Source: Dermacoccus abyssi (GTDB lineage Bacteria; Actinomycetota; Actinomycetes; Actinomycetales; Dermatophilaceae). From it: a DNA stretch of 64,000 nt. Shown in pieces: positions 30,470 through 42,915 of the stretch. The position numbers and the translations under genes are program-made. The DNA is taken from positions 30,140 to 94,139 of the forward strand of contig NZ_QWLM01000013.1 of NCBI RefSeq assembly GCF_003515945.1. Reading direction: 5' to 3'. The notes beneath the pieces were generated by a model. The model saw only the letters and a list, made by a program, of their open reading frames with translations. It had not been told where the DNA came from and made no database searches. Numbering within the stretch: position 1 is the first letter of the stretch; every line of letters begins with the position of its first letter.

Positions 30470-30505
30470 AAAAAATCCCTCAGCTCTGTGGGAGCGATGA
30501 GGGAT
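30470..30505 (-). terminator. Attenuator terminator of the ilvBNC leader
   Basis: On the minus strand ATCCCTCA (30498-30505) and TGAGGGAT (30475-30482) form a stem with an inner GCTC/GAGC extension, followed directly by six T. It lies between the leader peptide and ilvB. A second hairpin upstream (GCGTGCGTC / GACGCACGC) overlaps the leader stop and could be the pause or antiterminator arm. Confidence 0.85.
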
Positions 30506-30535
30506 CAGCGTGCGTCGTGAGTCGTGTTCGACTGC

Positions 30536-30574
30536 TCAGGACGCACGCTGCGTGAGTACGAGAATCTGTGCCAT
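30536..30574 (-). CDS. ilvBNC leader peptide (attenuation), 12 residues
   Basis: ATG 30574 opens MAQILVLTQRAS, ending in TGA at 30536-30538. Ile, Leu, Val, Leu in a row are the sensor codons for branched-chain amino acid supply. An in-frame ATG at 30583 would add MFR, but no ribosome site precedes either ATG, and the promoter at 30582-30610 would start transcription at about 30574-30576. So the peptide is probably translated from a leaderless mRNA. When Ile, Leu or Val-tRNA is scarce, stalling should prevent the terminator at 30470-30505 from forming. Confidence 0.8.
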   Translation of the reverse strand: MAQILVLTQRAS

Positions 30575-30581
30575 GCGAAAC

Positions 30582-30610
30582 ATTTTGTCGAGGTGAGCAG
30601 AGCGAGTCAA
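30582..30610 (-). promoter_or_regulatory. Promoter of ilvBNC
   Basis: TTGACT (30605-30610) and CAAAAT (30582-30587) on the minus strand with 17-base spacing, placing the transcript start next to ATG 30574. Confidence 0.65.
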
Positions 30611-30657
30611 AGATGTGAGACACCGATCTCACTAAGTGAGATCGGTGTCTCACATCT
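30611..30657. terminator. 47-nt near-perfect palindrome between sixA and the ilvB promoter
   Basis: Arms of 23 bases flank a single central base. Inside it GTGAGA and TCTCAC alternate: GTGAGA at 30615-30620 and 30636-30641, TCTCAC at 30627-30632 and 30648-30653. It starts 3 bases after the sixA stop, so it probably ends that transcript, and it directly abuts the -35 of ilvBNC, so it could also bind a regulator. No T run. Confidence 0.65.
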
Positions 30658-30659
30658 GG

Positions 30660-31187
30660 TCACAGGCCACCGGCTCGCACATCGAGGAGATCGCCTGCGC
30701 CCCGCGCGACGTCCCCCCAGCCGCCCTCGAACGCGACAACGGCAACCGACGCCGGGACGAACCCACGCGTCAACGTTTCGAGATCACCGGCGTCACCAGC
30801 ACCGGCCACCAGCTCGTACGCCAGCGCGGGGATCCCGGGTGCATGGCCGACGATGACCGCAGTCTGCGCCTCGGGGGCCGTCGCGTCGAGATCGCGCACG
30901 ACGCTCAGAAGCGAATCGACATCCGCCTCGTAGATCGCCGGCTCCATGGTGATGAGGACGCCATGTCCGGTGGCTTCCTGGATGGCGGCCCAAGTCTGAC
31001 GGGTTCGCGCGGCCGGCGAACAGAGAACGGCTTCGCCGAGCAGGTCGTTCTCGCGTAGCCACTCCCCTGCTCGGGCAGCCTCGTCGAGGCCGTGGGCCGT
31101 GAGCTCTCGGGATTCGTCGCCTTCCCGGCCGTCAGGTTCGGCGGTGGCGTGACGCAGGAGGACGAGTCGGCGCACATTCTCGGACAT
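30660..31187 (-). CDS. sixA: SixA-like histidine phosphatase
   Basis: 175 residues from ATG 31187. Histidine-phosphatase motif LVLLRHATAEP (RHA with catalytic His), an Arg in CSPAARTRQTWAA, and the second His in VIVGHAPGIP. The short branch resembles SixA, which dephosphorylates phosphohistidine on signalling or PTS proteins; the actual target is unknown. It lies between the sortase gene and ilvB without obvious link to either. Confidence 0.85.
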   Translation of the reverse strand: MSENVRRLVLLRHATAEPDGREGDESRELTAHGLDEAARAGEWLRENDLLGEAVLCSPAARTRQTWAAIQEATGHGVLITMEPAIYEADVDSLLSVVRDLDATAPEAQTAVIVGHAPGIPALAYELVAGAGDAGDLETLTRGFVPASVAVVAFEGGWGDVARGAGDLLDVRAGGL

Positions 31188-31268
31188 GCGCCCATCATCG
31201 CCCCTTCTACTGCCCGAGTGGAAACCGGAACCCTGACGCAACACCGCCGATGTCGGCCGACGCGTCGA

Positions 31269-31994
31269 TCAGACGGGCTTCGCCCATACGACGTAGTTGT
31301 TCGACCGGTGTTGCGCGTTGACCCACTGGCTGTCGGCGTCGCAGGTCACGAGGGCCACCACGGGAGTCGAGCTCCCACCCCACACGCGCATGTCGTTCTG
31401 CAGAGCCGTCTTGCCGACGCTCGCCTTGTTCGTGACGACGAAATCCTTGTGGGTGCCGTCGGCGTAGCTGATCGTCACCTTGCCGCCCACGGGGGTGCGG
31501 TGCAGGGAGTAGAAGATGTCCGGCCCGTTGAGCGTCACGTGCCCGGCGAGCACGGCGATGCCCGGCATGCCCGGCTTGACGCGCCCGTATCCCGTGAACT
31601 GTTGGATGACGCCCCCGGGCGGATTGAGCACACCGTTGTTGAGGCCTCCCGGTGTGATCGCGTTGTTGAGCCCGATGCTCGGAATGGAGATGCGAACGGC
31701 CGCGGCTCGCGGCACACCGACAGACTTTCCGTTCGGCGTCTGCGTGCCGGAAGCCCTCGGCGCAGCGGCCGAGGTGGCAGCAGCCTTCTTCGATGCGGGA
31801 CTCGAGGCGGAGCGCGATCCGGACGACGATGACGATGACGTTTTCGCAGACGGCCCGCTCGTCGTCGACGAACTGGACGAGGTGGACGCCGCCACGGGCT
31901 CGGACGACGAGTCGTCACTGCCGCCACAGCCGGAAAGACCGACAGCGCAGACAAGGGCGAGCGAGGCGAGGAACTTCCCCCGAGAGTTCTTCAT
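31269..31994 (-). CDS. Lipoprotein-type sortase (class E/F-like)
   Basis: 241 residues from ATG 31994. Signal peptide with lipobox LSGC (Cys23), a long Ser/Asp/Thr/Ala-rich linker (about 25-95), then the sortase fold: PSIGLNNAITPGGL, the catalytic His in VLAGHVTLNGPD, the catalytic Cys in ALVTCDADSQ, and an Arg in HRSNNYVVWA. Class E/F sortases attach or process cell-wall proteins in actinobacteria; being a lipoprotein rather than TM-anchored is less usual. The next gene upstream encodes a likely substrate. A second lipoprotein sortase lies at 32918-33523. Confidence 0.82.
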   Translation of the reverse strand: MKNSRGKFLASLALVCAVGLSGCGGSDDSSSEPVAASTSSSSSTTSGPSAKTSSSSSSGSRSASSPASKKAAATSAAAPRASGTQTPNGKSVGVPRAAAVRISIPSIGLNNAITPGGLNNGVLNPPGGVIQQFTGYGRVKPGMPGIAVLAGHVTLNGPDIFYSLHRTPVGGKVTISYADGTHKDFVVTNKASVGKTALQNDMRVWGGSSTPVVALVTCDADSQWVNAQHRSNNYVVWAKPV

Positions 31995-32091
31995 GGCGAT
32001 CATCCTACGGGTGAGCGGGACGCGTGATGCCCCACCGGAGCGAACTCCGGTGGGGCATCACGAGCGTCCGGTTCGGGACGGTGTCAGCGGG

Positions 32092-32763
32092 TCACTTACG
32101 GCCGCGGCGAACGGCGATCGTGCCGCCGGTGGCGACGATCGCGAACGCACCGAGACCCGCGGCCAGAGCGGCCGTGTTGTCCGACTGCGGTGCGACGCGG
32201 TCGGTCTCGACCTTCGGGCCGGCCGTCGAGGTCGGGGCCGACGAGGTCGGCATCGGCGACGTGGTCGTCGAGGTCGGAGCCGGGGTCGTCGTCGTGCTCG
32301 TCGGGGACGGCGACGTCGACGTCGGAACGGGCTCAGCCGTCGGCGTCCCGGCCGAAGCCCAGTTCATGACGGGCTGCGTCGTCGGCAGACCGGCGCAGGA
32401 CGTGGGGACCTTGCCCGAGACGTTGAACGACGAGCCCGTGGTCGAGCCGGCGGCGTGGACCGTGATCGAGCGACCCGGAACGCGCGTCAGCGACTTGATC
32501 GAGCCACCCGAGGTGTAGGGGCTGACGTTCGTGCGCTCGAGCGGGCGGTAGCCCGACGCGGTGAACGTGACCTTGGCCTCGGTCTTGTTCAGCGTGCGGT
32601 AGCTGAACGAGAAGTTGGGGGTGCCGCTGTCGCACCAGTACTGCATGTTCGTGTACTGGAAGTTACCGCTGATGCTCGTCCGGAACGCCGCCTGCGACGG
32701 GGCTGCGGTCGTGGCGACCATGGCGCCGACTCCGACCAGAGCAAGGCCTGCGAACTTCTTCAT
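32092..32763 (-). CDS. Secreted surface protein with C-terminal membrane anchor
   Basis: 223 residues from ATG 32763. Signal peptide MKKFAGLALVGVGAMVATTAAPSQA with cleavage after SQA; a beta-rich domain to about residue 130 with two Cys (QYWCDSG and TSCAGLP) that may form a disulfide; a Thr/Ser/Pro linker (about 135-185); then a hydrophobic segment and the positive tail RRGRK. This is the form of a sortase substrate or stalked surface protein. No LPXTG or LAXTG is present; VAPQSDNTA before the hydrophobic segment is the only candidate sorting site. Function unknown. Confidence 0.75.
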   Translation of the reverse strand: MKKFAGLALVGVGAMVATTAAPSQAAFRTSISGNFQYTNMQYWCDSGTPNFSFSYRTLNKTEAKVTFTASGYRPLERTNVSPYTSGGSIKSLTRVPGRSITVHAAGSTTGSSFNVSGKVPTSCAGLPTTQPVMNWASAGTPTAEPVPTSTSPSPTSTTTTPAPTSTTTSPMPTSSAPTSTAGPKVETDRVAPQSDNTAALAAGLGAFAIVATGGTIAVRRGRK

Positions 32764-32917
32764 CGTGTCGTCCCTCTCGTGTGATTTTCCCAATCGGCGG
32801 AACGCCCTGGTCGGGGCTTCACACCCACACGACCGAGACTCCCTCCCCGCCTCACATTGAGGCTAGAGCACATTCAGGGATCACACAGCAATACCCGGGG
32901 ATAATTTAAAGGAACGG

Positions 32918-33523
32918 TCAGTTATCAGGTTTCGTCCACACGACGAAGTTGTTGACGTGGTGCACTCCGACGAGTTCGGAGGCCGAATCGCAGGTGATGA
33001 GGGCGAGCACCGGCGTCTTCGAGGAGCCCCACACACTCTGGTCGTGGCGCAGTTCCTCCTTGTCGACCGACTTGACTCGGGTGACCCGGAACTTCTGCGA
33101 CGACTTGTCGGCAAAGCGGACGGTGAGGCGCTGCCCCACTTTGACCTCGGGCAGTTTGGCGAAGACGTCGGGGCCGTTGAACGTCACGTGCCCCGCGATG
33201 ACCGAGATGCCGACCTGCCCTGGGCTGACCGTGGCGTTGTACCACTGCGTCACACCCGGGGGCGGCGAGATCTCGCCGCTCTTGGTCAGGCCCATACCCG
33301 TGACCTTGCGGTCGAAGCCGATGGACGGGATCGCGAGCGACACGGGCACGCTGCCGCCCCCCTTGGGTGCAGTCGCCGTCGGAGCAGGTGTCGTTGTCGG
33401 CGCCTGTGCCGTTTCGACGTCGCTCGCTTCGTCGTCGGAGTCACGCTTGCGTGAACAACCGGCCACGCCGAGCAGACCGACCCCGGCCAACGTCAGCGCG
33501 CTGCGGCGGCCCACCTCGTTCAT
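32918..33523 (-). CDS. Second lipoprotein-type sortase, arginine position altered
   Basis: 201 residues from ATG 33523. Lipobox GVAGC (Cys23), short acidic/Pro-Thr linker, then the sortase fold with PSIGFDRKVTGMGL, the His in VIAGHVTFNGPD and the Cys in ALITCDSASE. The final motif reads HHVNNFVVWT, whereas the paralogue at 31269-31994 has HRSNNYVVWA, so the expected catalytic Arg is replaced by His. Only 2 bases separate it from the gatB stop, so it is probably expressed with gatCAB. Confidence 0.8.
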   Translation of the reverse strand: MNEVGRRSALTLAGVGLLGVAGCSRKRDSDDEASDVETAQAPTTTPAPTATAPKGGGSVPVSLAIPSIGFDRKVTGMGLTKSGEISPPPGVTQWYNATVSPGQVGISVIAGHVTFNGPDVFAKLPEVKVGQRLTVRFADKSSQKFRVTRVKSVDKEELRHDQSVWGSSKTPVLALITCDSASELVGVHHVNNFVVWTKPDN

Positions 33524-33525
33524 CG

Positions 33526-35037
33526 TCAGGCCTGACCCAGCTGTTCGAGGATGATGGAACGCGCCTTGGCCGCGTCGGCCTGGCCCTTCATCTCCTTCAT
33601 CACCTGACCGATGAGCGCACCAGCGGCCTGAACCTTGCCGTCGCGGACCTTCTGTGCGACGTCCGGGTTGGCCTCGATGACCTTCGTCACTGCGGCCTCC
33701 AGCGCACCGTCGTCCTGCACGAGTTCGAGACCGCGGGCGTCCGCAACCTCGGTCGGAGTACCTTCGCCGGCGAGGACGCCCTCGAGCGTCTGACGCGCCA
33801 TCGAGTCGTTGAGACGACCGGACGTCACGAGCCCGTCGAGCTCAGCGATCGTCTTCGGCGTGACGTGACGCTGGGCAGCGAACTCGACAAAGGGTTCACC
33901 GGCCTTGTTGGCCAGGCGGGCGATTTCGCCCGTCCACCACTTGCGCGCGCCCGCGGCACTCGCACCCGCCGCGATGGTCTCCTCGATCGTCTCGACCGCG
34001 CCCGCGTTGTAGACGTCGCGCATCTCGAGGTCGGAGAAGCCCCACTCGCCCTGTAGACGCTTGCGGCGCTCGGCGGGCGGCTCGGGCAGTGTGGCGCGCA
34101 GCTGCTCGACGAGCTCACGGCTCGGAGCGACCGGCACGAGATCGGGCTCCGGGAAGTAGCGGTAGTCGTCGGCGTCCGACTTCGGGCGACCGGAGGTCGT
34201 GACGCCGGTGTCCTCGTGCCAATGGCGCGTCTCCTGCAGAATCGATCCGCCCTCGTTGAGGACGGCCGCGTGGCGCGTGATCTCGTACCGCACCGCTCGC
34301 TCGACCGAGCGCAGCGAGTTGACGTTCTTGGTCTCCGTGCGGGTACCGAACTTCTCGGCGCCCTTCGGCATGAGCGAGACGTTCGCGTCGCAACGCATCG
34401 AGCCCTGCTCCATGCGGGCGTCGGACACGTCGAGCGCACGCATCAGTTCGCGCAGCGCACCGACGTAGGCCTTCGCGATCTCGGGCGCGCGCTCCCCCGC
34501 ACCCACGAGCGGCTTGGTGACGATCTCGATGAGCGGGATGCCGGCACGGTTGTAGTCGAGCAGCGAGTGATCGGCGCCGTGGATGCGCCCCGTGGCACCG
34601 CCGACGTGCAGCGACTTACCCGTGTCCTCCTCCATGTGCGCACGCTCGATCTCGACACGCCACGGCGTACCGTCCTCGAGTTCGACGTCGAGGTAACCCT
34701 CGAAGGCGATGGGCTCGTCGTACTGCGAGGTCTGGAAGTTCTTGGGCATGTCCGGGTAGAAGTAGTTCTTCCGGGCGAAGCGGCACCACTCGGCGATCTC
34801 GCAGTTGAGCGCGAGGCCGATGCGGATGGCGGACTCCACGCCCTTCGCGTTGACCACCGGCAGTGCGCCGGGCAGGCCCAGGCAGACCGGGCAGGTCTGA
34901 GTGTTCGGCTCGGCGCCGAACTCGGTGGCACAGCCGCAGAACATCTTCGTCTCGGTGTTCAGCTCGACGTGCACCTCGAGACCCATGACGGGGTCGTACG
35001 TGGCAATCGCCTCGTCGTAGTCGACAACGGCATCCAT
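33526..35037 (-). CDS. gatB: Asp-tRNA(Asn)/Glu-tRNA(Gln) amidotransferase subunit B
   Basis: 503 residues from ATG 35037 ([28 protein letters not shown] split at [11 protein letters not shown]), overlapping the gatA stop by TGATG. Zinc-type cysteines CGCATEF and [20 protein letters not shown] and the C-terminal helical/tail domain (about 350-503) are all present. It binds mischarged tRNA and activates it for amidation by GatA. Full length. Confidence 0.97.
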   Translation of the reverse strand: MDAVVDYDEAIATYDPVMGLEVHVELNTETKMFCGCATEFGAEPNTQTCPVCLGLPGALPVVNAKGVESAIRIGLALNCEIAEWCRFARKNYFYPDMPKNFQTSQYDEPIAFEGYLDVELEDGTPWRVEIERAHMEEDTGKSLHVGGATGRIHGADHSLLDYNRAGIPLIEIVTKPLVGAGERAPEIAKAYVGALRELMRALDVSDARMEQGSMRCDANVSLMPKGAEKFGTRTETKNVNSLRSVERAVRYEITRHAAVLNEGGSILQETRHWHEDTGVTTSGRPKSDADDYRYFPEPDLVPVAPSRELVEQLRATLPEPPAERRKRLQGEWGFSDLEMRDVYNAGAVETIEETIAAGASAAGARKWWTGEIARLANKAGEPFVEFAAQRHVTPKTIAELDGLVTSGRLNDSMARQTLEGVLAGEGTPTEVADARGLELVQDDGALEAAVTKVIEANPDVAQKVRDGKVQAAGALIGQVMKEMKGQADAAKARSIILEQLGQA

Positions 35038-36545
35038 CAGTTGTTCTCCTTCAGTGCCGGTGCCTGCGCGAGGAGCGGTGCGCCCCACTTCTCTTCGAGT
35101 GCGCGCTCGAGCGCGGCACCGACGCCGTACATGCGCTCGTCCTTCGTTGCCGGGGCGAGAATCTGGAAGCCGACCGGAAGGCCGTCGTCCGAGAGACCCG
35201 CCGGCAGCGACATACCGGGCAGACCGGCGAGGTTGGCCGGGATGGTGGCGACGTCGTTGAGGTACATCGCCATCGGGTCCTCGAGCTTCTCGCCCAGCTT
35301 GAACGCGGTGGTGGGGCTCGTCGGGCTGACGAGCACGTCGGCTGACTCGAAGGCACGGGCGAAGTCGCGCGCGATGAGCGTGCGCACCTTCTGCGCCTGC
35401 CCGTAGTACGCGTCGTAGTAGCCGCTCGAGAGGGCGTAGGTGCCCAGGATGATGCGGCGCTTGACCTCGTTGCCGAAGCCCGCCTCACGCGAAGCGGCCA
35501 TGACCTGCTCGGCCGACGGCGCGTCGACCCCCTCAGGCGCGACGCGCAGGCCGTAGCGCATGGCGTCGAACCTGGCCATGTTCGAACTGACTTCCGACGG
35601 CATGACGAGGTAGTAGGCAGCGAGCGCCTGCTCGAAGCTCGGGCAGGAGACGGTGACGACCTCGGCGCCGGCGTCGGTGAGCGCGGCGACGGCCTCGTCG
35701 AAGCGGGCCTTGACGCCAGGCTGGTACCCCTCGCCGTCGAGCTGGGAGATGATGCCGATCTTCATGCCCTTGACGTCACCGCGACGGGCCGCGTCGACGA
35801 CCGGCGGCACCGGAGCATCGATCGAGGTGGAGTCCATGGGGTCGTGACCGGCCATGACCTCGTGGAAGAGCGCTGCGTCGAGGACGGAGCGCGTGCACGG
35901 GCCCGCCTGGTCGAGCGAGCTCGCCATCGCGATGAGGCCGTAACGGCTGATGCCGCCGTACGTCGGCTTCGAGCCGACGGTGCCCGTCACCGAAGCGGGC
36001 TGACGGATCGAACCACCGGTGTCGGTACCGACGGCCAGCGGCGCCTCGAAGGCGGCGACAGCCGCGGCGGAGCCACCGCCGGAGCCACCCGGGATGCGCT
36101 CGAGATCCCACGGGTTGTGCGTGGGGCCGTAGGCGCTGTGCTCGGTGGAACTGCCCATCGCGAACTCGTCCATGTTCGTCTTTCCGAGCAGCGGCATACC
36201 CGCTGCACGAAGGCGCGTGACGAGGGTGGCGTCGTACGGGGGCACCCAGCCCTCGAGGATCTTCGAACCGGCCGTCGTGGGCTGGCCCTTCGTCGTGACG
36301 ACGTCCTTGACGGCCACCGGCACGCCGGCAAGTGCGTGCACCGGCTTGCCCGCGCTGCGGTCTTCGTCGACCTGCTTCGCCGCGGTGAGCGCCTCGGAGG
36401 TGTTGACGTGGAGGAAGGCGTGCACGTCACCGTCGACGGCAGCGATGCGGTCGAGGTGGGCCTGCGTCAGCTCCACGGCGCTGACGGAACCGTCGGCGAG
36501 CCGGGCCGCCATGTCGGCGGCGCTGAGGCGGATGATGTCGCTCAA
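35037..36545 (-). CDS. gatA: Asp-tRNA(Asn)/Glu-tRNA(Gln) amidotransferase subunit A
   Basis: 502 residues. The start is TTG at 36545 ([11 protein letters not shown]), supported by AAAGG at the right distance; no ATG or GTG fits. Amidase-signature motifs: the Lys in [20 protein letters not shown] and the cis-Ser/nucleophile Ser in [14 protein letters not shown]. It hydrolyses glutamine and feeds ammonia to GatB. Part of gatC-gatA-gatB. Confidence 0.97.
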   Translation of the reverse strand: MSDIIRLSAADMAARLADGSVSAVELTQAHLDRIAAVDGDVHAFLHVNTSEALTAAKQVDEDRSAGKPVHALAGVPVAVKDVVTTKGQPTTAGSKILEGWVPPYDATLVTRLRAAGMPLLGKTNMDEFAMGSSTEHSAYGPTHNPWDLERIPGGSGGGSAAAVAAFEAPLAVGTDTGGSIRQPASVTGTVGSKPTYGGISRYGLIAMASSLDQAGPCTRSVLDAALFHEVMAGHDPMDSTSIDAPVPPVVDAARRGDVKGMKIGIISQLDGEGYQPGVKARFDEAVAALTDAGAEVVTVSCPSFEQALAAYYLVMPSEVSSNMARFDAMRYGLRVAPEGVDAPSAEQVMAASREAGFGNEVKRRIILGTYALSSGYYDAYYGQAQKVRTLIARDFARAFESADVLVSPTSPTTAFKLGEKLEDPMAMYLNDVATIPANLAGLPGMSLPAGLSDDGLPVGFQILAPATKDERMYGVGAALERALEEKWGAPLLAQAPALKENN

Positions 36546-36567
36546 AATCGAACCTTTGCTCGTCGTG

Positions 36568-36864
36568 TCAGTCTTCGCTGAGGATGCGCGGCACCAAGAA
36601 GCGCTGCTGCTCGCTCGCGGGGGCGCCCGACAGCGCCTCGTCCGCGGTGAGCGACGGGCGCACCTCGTCCGGTCGCGTCACGTTCGTCAGGGGCAGCGGG
36701 TGCGACATGGGCGGGATGTCGTCGGCCGCGGCCTCGTTGACACTGGCCACGAAGCCGACGATGGAGTCGAGCTGCCCGGCGAAGGTGTCGAGTTCCTCGT
36801 CCGACAGATGGATGCGCGCCAGGCCTGCGACGTGCGCGACCTCGTCACGGGAGAGAGAAGACAT
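36568..36864 (-). CDS. gatC: Asp-tRNA(Asn)/Glu-tRNA(Gln) amidotransferase subunit C
   Basis: 98 residues from ATG 36864. The conserved [22 protein letters not shown] start and the [12 protein letters not shown] and LVPRILSED end are typical. It wraps around and stabilises GatA-GatB. 22 bases before gatA. Confidence 0.95.
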   Translation of the reverse strand: MSSLSRDEVAHVAGLARIHLSDEELDTFAGQLDSIVGFVASVNEAAADDIPPMSHPLPLTNVTRPDEVRPSLTADEALSGAPASEQQRFLVPRILSED

Positions 36865-36966
36865 GGGCCTCATTCTAGGTGGTCGTCGTGCGTGGAACCG
36901 GCCCGGTGCCGCCGGGCGCTCGTCTCGCGAAGCCAGGCGCCGAAGGCTGGCCGAGCCGGGAGGTCG

Positions 36967-39421
<2,455 letters not shown>

Positions 39422-39471
39422 TCAATCCTGCCTCATGTCACCGACAGGGCCGGAACGGCGGGGCGTGATGC

Positions 39472-40527
39472 TCAGTCGGACGTGTCGGCGAGCATCTGGA
39501 CCGCCTCGACGGCGAGGCGCTGCACCGTGACGGCCTGGTTCGGCGCCAAGCCGGCGAGGCCGCACGCAGGGGTGACGACGATGCGGTCGTACTCGCCCGC
39601 GCCGAAGCCAATGCGGCGCCACATCCGCTCGAAGGCCTCGACATGGGCGCGCGGGTGGCGCTCGGCCGTCGACGTCGGAACGAGCCCGGCCCAGAGCGTC
39701 AGACCGGAGTCGATCGCCTCGCCCAGCGGCTCGAAGGCCGCCTCCGTGAGCAACGACGTGTCGAGGGACACTCCGTCGACGCCGAGGCGGTGCAGCAGCG
39801 ACACCGGTACGTGCGGCGCGCACGAGTGCACGACCACCTGAGCGCCCGCTGCTTTCACCGTGTCAACGACGTGGCCGAGAACATCACGCGCTTCACCTTC
39901 GTCGATGCGTCGAAGGCGCCCCACGCCCGAAAGGGTCTTGAGCCCGCCGGACAGCACGGCCGGAAGGGACGGCTCGTCGAGCTGGGCGATCGGCGACGCA
40001 CCGGGTACGAGTGTTCGAACGTGCTCGAGGTGAGCAGCGAGTCCCGCCGCCAGAGACTGCCCGAGATCGCGGGTCGCCCCGTGGTCGCTGAGAACGCGGT
40101 CACCGCGCGGCAGCCACAGCGAAGCGGCGAGCGTCCAAGGTCCGACCACCTGAGTCTTGAGTGGTCCGGTGTAACCGTCGTAGGCCTCGGCCACCTCGTC
40201 GAGGTCTTCGCCCAGGTATCCCCCGGCGCGGCGCAGGTCGCGGCTGCGCGACGATCCGGGAGGCGTCAGTCGCCACCCGCTCGGCTGGAGGTCGGCGGAC
40301 ATCTCGACGAGCAGATCGGCGCCGCGCCCGATCATGTCCGCGCCGGGCCCACGGGTGGACTGCTCGGGCACGTACGGGATGCCGGTGCCGTCGGGAACGT
40401 CGCCGACGAGAAGATCACGCACTGCGCGTACCGCGTCGCGTGCACCCATCTCGGGCAACGAACCGACACCGCTCGCGCGAGGCCCCACCGTCTCGCGCGC
40501 GCTGACCTGCGTCGCCCTCATCGTCAT
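39472..40527 (-). CDS. MetE-like/UROD-fold protein (cobalamin-independent methionine synthase family)
   Basis: 351 residues from ATG 40527, overlapping the mnmA stop (ATGA). The TIM-barrel MetE C-terminal-like fold is suggested by [45 protein letters not shown] with a possible zinc Cys, and [10 protein letters not shown] with a second Cys. It is about half the length of E. coli MetE and lacks the N-terminal domain, as in the actinobacterial family always found beside mnmA and ligA. Whether it makes methionine is not known; a methyltransferase role is inferred. Confidence 0.8.
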   Translation of the reverse strand: MTMRATQVSARETVGPRASGVGSLPEMGARDAVRAVRDLLVGDVPDGTGIPYVPEQSTRGPGADMIGRGADLLVEMSADLQPSGWRLTPPGSSRSRDLRRAGGYLGEDLDEVAEAYDGYTGPLKTQVVGPWTLAASLWLPRGDRVLSDHGATRDLGQSLAAGLAAHLEHVRTLVPGASPIAQLDEPSLPAVLSGGLKTLSGVGRLRRIDEGEARDVLGHVVDTVKAAGAQVVVHSCAPHVPVSLLHRLGVDGVSLDTSLLTEAAFEPLGEAIDSGLTLWAGLVPTSTAERHPRAHVEAFERMWRRIGFGAGEYDRIVVTPACGLAGLAPNQAVTVQRLAVEAVQMLADTSD

Positions 40528-41606
40528 CGAGGTGCCCGGGAGGTCGCCGTGATCGTGGCCGACCCGACGACGCGCGTGCCCTCGTAGAGCACGACCGACT
40601 GTCCTGGAGCTACACCACGCGTGCGCTCGTCGAGACGGACGGTGACGCGCTCCCCGTCAGCGCTGACCCACGCGGGAAACTCCTCGCCGTGGGCGCGCAG
40701 CTGCGCTCCGAGACGCACCTCACCGCGGGGCGGCGGGCCCGGCCAGCGCGCGTGCTCGGCCTCGATGACGTCGACGCCGAGCAGGTCGGCCGTGCCGACC
40801 ACGACCGTGTTCGTCTTCGGCTGGACGTCGACGACGTACCGCTTGGCATGGTCCTCGCGCGGCACCTTGAGTCCGAGACCTCGCCGCTGACCGACGGTGA
40901 AGCCGTAGGCGCCCTCGTGCCGGCCGACCACCTCGCCGTCGCTGTCGACGATGTCGCCGGGCTGCTTGCCGAGACGCTTCGCGAGGTAACCCTGCGTGTC
41001 GCCGTCGGCGATGAAGCAGATGTCGTGGCTGTCCGGCTTGTTGGCGACGTAGAAGCCCTTGGAGGCGGCCTCCTCGCGGATCTGCGGCTTCGTCGTGTCA
41101 CCGAGCGGGAAGAACGAGTGCGCGAGCTGATCGGCGTCGAGCACACCCAGCACGTACGACTGGTCCTTCGCCATGTCGACGGCGCGGTGCAGTTCGCGAC
41201 CGTTCGGACCCTCCACGATCTGGGCGTAGTGGCCCGTCGCGACGGCGTCGAAGCCAAGAGCCAAAGCCTTGTCGAGCAGGGCGGCGAACTTGATCTTCTC
41301 GTTGCAGCGCAGGCACGGGTTGGGGGTGCGGCCCGCCTCGTACTCGGCGACGAAGTCCTCGACGACGTCGGCCTTGAACCGCTCGGCCATGTCCCACACG
41401 TAGAACGGGATGCCGAGCTTGTCGGCGACGCGGCGCGCGTCACCGGCATCCTCGATCGTGCAGCAGCCGCGCGCACTCTCACGGAGCGTCGCGGCGGACT
41501 GGGAGAGAGCGAGGTGCACCCCGACGACCTCGTGTCCGGCCTCGAGCATGCGCGAGGCGGCGACGGCCGAGTCGACTCCCCCGCTCATTGCAGCGACGAC
41601 GCGCAT
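40524..41606 (-). CDS. mnmA: tRNA 2-thiouridylase
   Basis: 360 residues from ATG 41606, overlapping the iscS stop (TGATG). PP-loop motif [16 protein letters not shown]; the active-site Cys pair is in [14 protein letters not shown] and [22 protein letters not shown] is also typical. It thiolates U34 of Glu, Gln and Lys tRNAs, using sulfur from the adjacent desulfurase. Complete and normal in length. Confidence 0.97.
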   Translation of the reverse strand: MRVVAAMSGGVDSAVAASRMLEAGHEVVGVHLALSQSAATLRESARGCCTIEDAGDARRVADKLGIPFYVWDMAERFKADVVEDFVAEYEAGRTPNPCLRCNEKIKFAALLDKALALGFDAVATGHYAQIVEGPNGRELHRAVDMAKDQSYVLGVLDADQLAHSFFPLGDTTKPQIREEAASKGFYVANKPDSHDICFIADGDTQGYLAKRLGKQPGDIVDSDGEVVGRHEGAYGFTVGQRRGLGLKVPREDHAKRYVVDVQPKTNTVVVGTADLLGVDVIEAEHARWPGPPPRGEVRLGAQLRAHGEEFPAWVSADGERVTVRLDERTRGVAPGQSVVLYEGTRVVGSATITATSRAPR

Positions 41607-42814
41607 CACGACACCTTCCGGGTTGCTTCCTGGGCACGGCGGGCACGCTCGGCGACCGCCGGCAACTCCCGCAGGAAGGCGTCAACGTCGTCATCGGTCG
41701 ATGTATGCCCGAGCGTGAGTCGCAGCGCCCCGCGAGCCTGCTCCTCGGGGATACCCATGGCCAGCAGGACGTGGCTCGGGCGCGGCACGCCGGCCTGGCA
41801 GGCCGAACCGGTGGAGCACTCGACGCCCGCCGCGTCGAGGAGGTAGAGCATCGAGTCGCCGTCGCAGCCGGGCACGCGCAAGTGGGCGTTGCCCGGCAGG
41901 CGACGCTCCACGTCGCCCGCCTCGTAGAAGCCGCTCACCGAGACGCCGAGGTCGAGTGCGAGCGCACCCTCGACGAGTCGATCACGCAGCTTCGCGAGGC
42001 GCGCGGCCTCACCCTCACGCGTGGCGCAGGACTTCTCGACGGCCTCGGCGAGGCCGAGGATGCCTGCGACGTCCAGGGTGCCGCTACGCACCTGACGCTC
42101 CTGCCCGCCGCCGTGCGTCAACGGATCGAGCCGTGCGTCGCGCGCCAGGAGTAGCGCGCCGACGCCCTGGGGACCGCCGACCTTGTGACCGCTCAGGGCG
42201 AGCATCGTGGCACCGGAGGCGCCGAAGTCGACGTCGAGATGACCCACGGCCTGCACCGCGTCGGTGTGGAACGGGATGCCGAACTCCGCACAGACGGCGC
42301 CGATCTCGGCGATCGGCTGCACCGTGCCGACCTCGTTGTTCGCCCACATGACGCTGACGAGGGCGACCGTGCCCGCTCCCCCGTCGGCTTCGAGCGCCAT
42401 GCGGACGGCATGCGCTGTGACGACCCCGTCAGCGTCGGGCTCCACCCACGTGACGCGGGCGTCCTCGGTCGCGACGAGTGCCTCGACAGCGTCGAGCACG
42501 GCATGGTGTTCGATGCCGCTCACAATGAGTCGGTCACGGGCGGCGTCGATGCGACGCGTGGCGCGGTAGGTGCCCTTGATCGCGAGGTTGTCGCCCTCGG
42601 TGCCACCGGAGGTGAAGATCACCTCGGACGGACGAGCTCCGAGGGCAGCTGCGATGCGCTCCCGCGATTCCTCGACGACGCTGCGGGCGTTGCGGCCGCT
42701 CGTGTGCAGGCTCGAGGCGTTGCCCACGACGGCCATCTGCTTCGCCATCGCTTCGATGACCTCGGCGTAGATGGGCGAGGTGGCGGCATGGTCGAGGTAG
42801 ACGCGGTTCGGCAC
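41606..42814 (-). CDS. iscS: Cysteine desulfurase (IscS/NifS type)
   Basis: 402 residues from GTG 42814. Class V PLP enzyme: [39 protein letters not shown] Lys in [12 protein letters not shown] and the catalytic Cys in [12 protein letters not shown] on the active loop. It supplies persulfide sulfur, here most likely to MnmA which directly follows. No iscU, iscA or sufBCD genes are in the window, supporting a dedicated tRNA-thiolation role. Confidence 0.94.
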   Translation of the reverse strand: MPNRVYLDHAATSPIYAEVIEAMAKQMAVVGNASSLHTSGRNARSVVEESRERIAAALGARPSEVIFTSGGTEGDNLAIKGTYRATRRIDAARDRLIVSGIEHHAVLDAVEALVATEDARVTWVEPDADGVVTAHAVRMALEADGGAGTVALVSVMWANNEVGTVQPIAEIGAVCAEFGIPFHTDAVQAVGHLDVDFGASGATMLALSGHKVGGPQGVGALLLARDARLDPLTHGGGQERQVRSGTLDVAGILGLAEAVEKSCATREGEAARLAKLRDRLVEGALALDLGVSVSGFYEAGDVERRLPGNAHLRVPGCDGDSMLYLLDAAGVECSTGSACQAGVPRPSHVLLAMGIPEEQARGALRLTLGHTSTDDDVDAFLRELPAVAERARRAQEATRKVS

Positions 42815-42858
42815 CGTACAAGTCTAGGCCTCGGTGCAAATGGGCCCAATCACGCGAG

Positions 42859-42893
42859 AGCGCCCGGCTCCCTTTCGAGGGGAACCGGGCGCT
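42859..42893 (-). terminator. Terminator after etfA
   Basis: AGCGCCCGG and CCGGGCGCT arms with extended TCCC/GGGA pairing form a strong hairpin, 23 bases after etfA and before iscS. Confidence 0.7.
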
Positions 42894-42915
42894 GTCGGTG
42901 AGAACGATCAGACGA

